Part shown: positions 12,083 to 12,129 of the stretch, one piece after another
How positions within the stretch are numbered: position 1 is the stretch's first letter
Layout of the letters: each line of letters opens with the position of its first letter
Origin: an uncultured Bacilli bacterium
Lineage (GTDB): Bacteria; Bacillota_I; Bacilli_A; RF39; UBA660
Direction: 5' to 3'
Assembly: GCA_944358495.1 (NCBI GenBank)
Contig: CALVRF010000037.1
Span: 1 to 12,129, forward strand
Length of the DNA stretch: 12,129 bases
Position numbers and translations under genes: made by a program
Notes under the pieces: generated by a model
Told to the model about the DNA's origin: nothing
What the model saw: only the letters and a program-made list of their open reading frames with translations
Databases searched by the model: none

Positions 12083-12129
12083 TAGTTAAAGAAATATTGT
12101 AGAAATTTAAAGCATTTTGAAGAAAAATG
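12055..12129 (+). pseudogene. Broken second LysM repeat and non-coding tail
   Basis: After SGDTL the frame enters TTTTTATGGGG and stops. Dropping one base near the T5/G4 runs would give SGDTL-WGI, which matches LysM consensus (compare SGDSLWSI in the first repeat), but that frame also stops after about seven codons. Short LysM-like words (KKY, LK) recur further on in other frames. This suggests decay by more than one change, or sequencing errors near the end of a contig. The window ends at 12129, so the remainder cannot be seen. Confidence 0.4.

Overview
The window is AT-rich DNA from a low-GC Gram-positive bacterium (Bacillota, probably an uncultured member of the Bacilli or a gut relative near RF39/Erysipelotrichales). 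The evidence is strong AGGAGG-type ribosome binding sites, extended -10 promoters (TGnTATAAT), tRNA genes with encoded CCA, an RNase J gene and a CadC/CadA-type metal operon. Tryptophan is TGG and TGA is used as a stop, so the standard bacterial code applies. MurF and a cell-wall amidase indicate a walled cell. This placement is inferred from gene content only.

Layout. 1-77: tRNA-Arg(UCU). 178-1645: a small alpha/beta hydrolase and a CYTH (triphosphate tunnel) protein, co-directional. 1889-2626: an unrecognised protein, convergent with murF (2627-3961, minus); the two share a terminator whose loop holds both stop codons. 4107-5682: enolase followed by an 8-bp-overlapping pilin-like gene. 5693-7378 (minus): RNase J. 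7496-7572 (minus): tRNA-Arg(CCU). 7689-8542: two tandem copies of a ~410-bp element. 8713-11170: ArsR/CadC-family repressor, free HMA metal-binding protein and P1B-type ATPase, a metal-efflux operon behind a promoter with two inverted-repeat operators. 11261-12082: a leaderless N-acetylmuramoyl-L-alanine amidase with one LysM domain and a broken second one.

The main discovery candidate is the tandem element at 7689-8542, which conventional gene calling leaves empty. Each copy looks like a complete type I toxin-antitoxin module. On the plus strand there is a strong promoter and a ~100-nt structured RNA with its own intrinsic terminator. On the minus strand there is a convergent transcript encoding a 25-residue peptide (Lys-rich start, 12-residue Ile/Leu/Val core, short polar tail), with a ribosome binding site buried in a 5' hairpin. 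The 5' end of that transcript is perfectly complementary over 9 nt to its own 3' end, and its terminator lies inside the antisense RNA gene. The peptide is identical in both copies. The buried-RBS hairpin survives changed bases, and the most diverged bases fall in one hairpin loop of the RNA overlap. These are recognised hallmarks of Fst/TxpA/BsrG-style systems, but I recognise neither this peptide nor this RNA pair.

The remaining genes are core metabolism (glycolysis, RNA decay, cell wall) or metal homeostasis. No transposase, integrase, CRISPR array or phage structural gene is visible.
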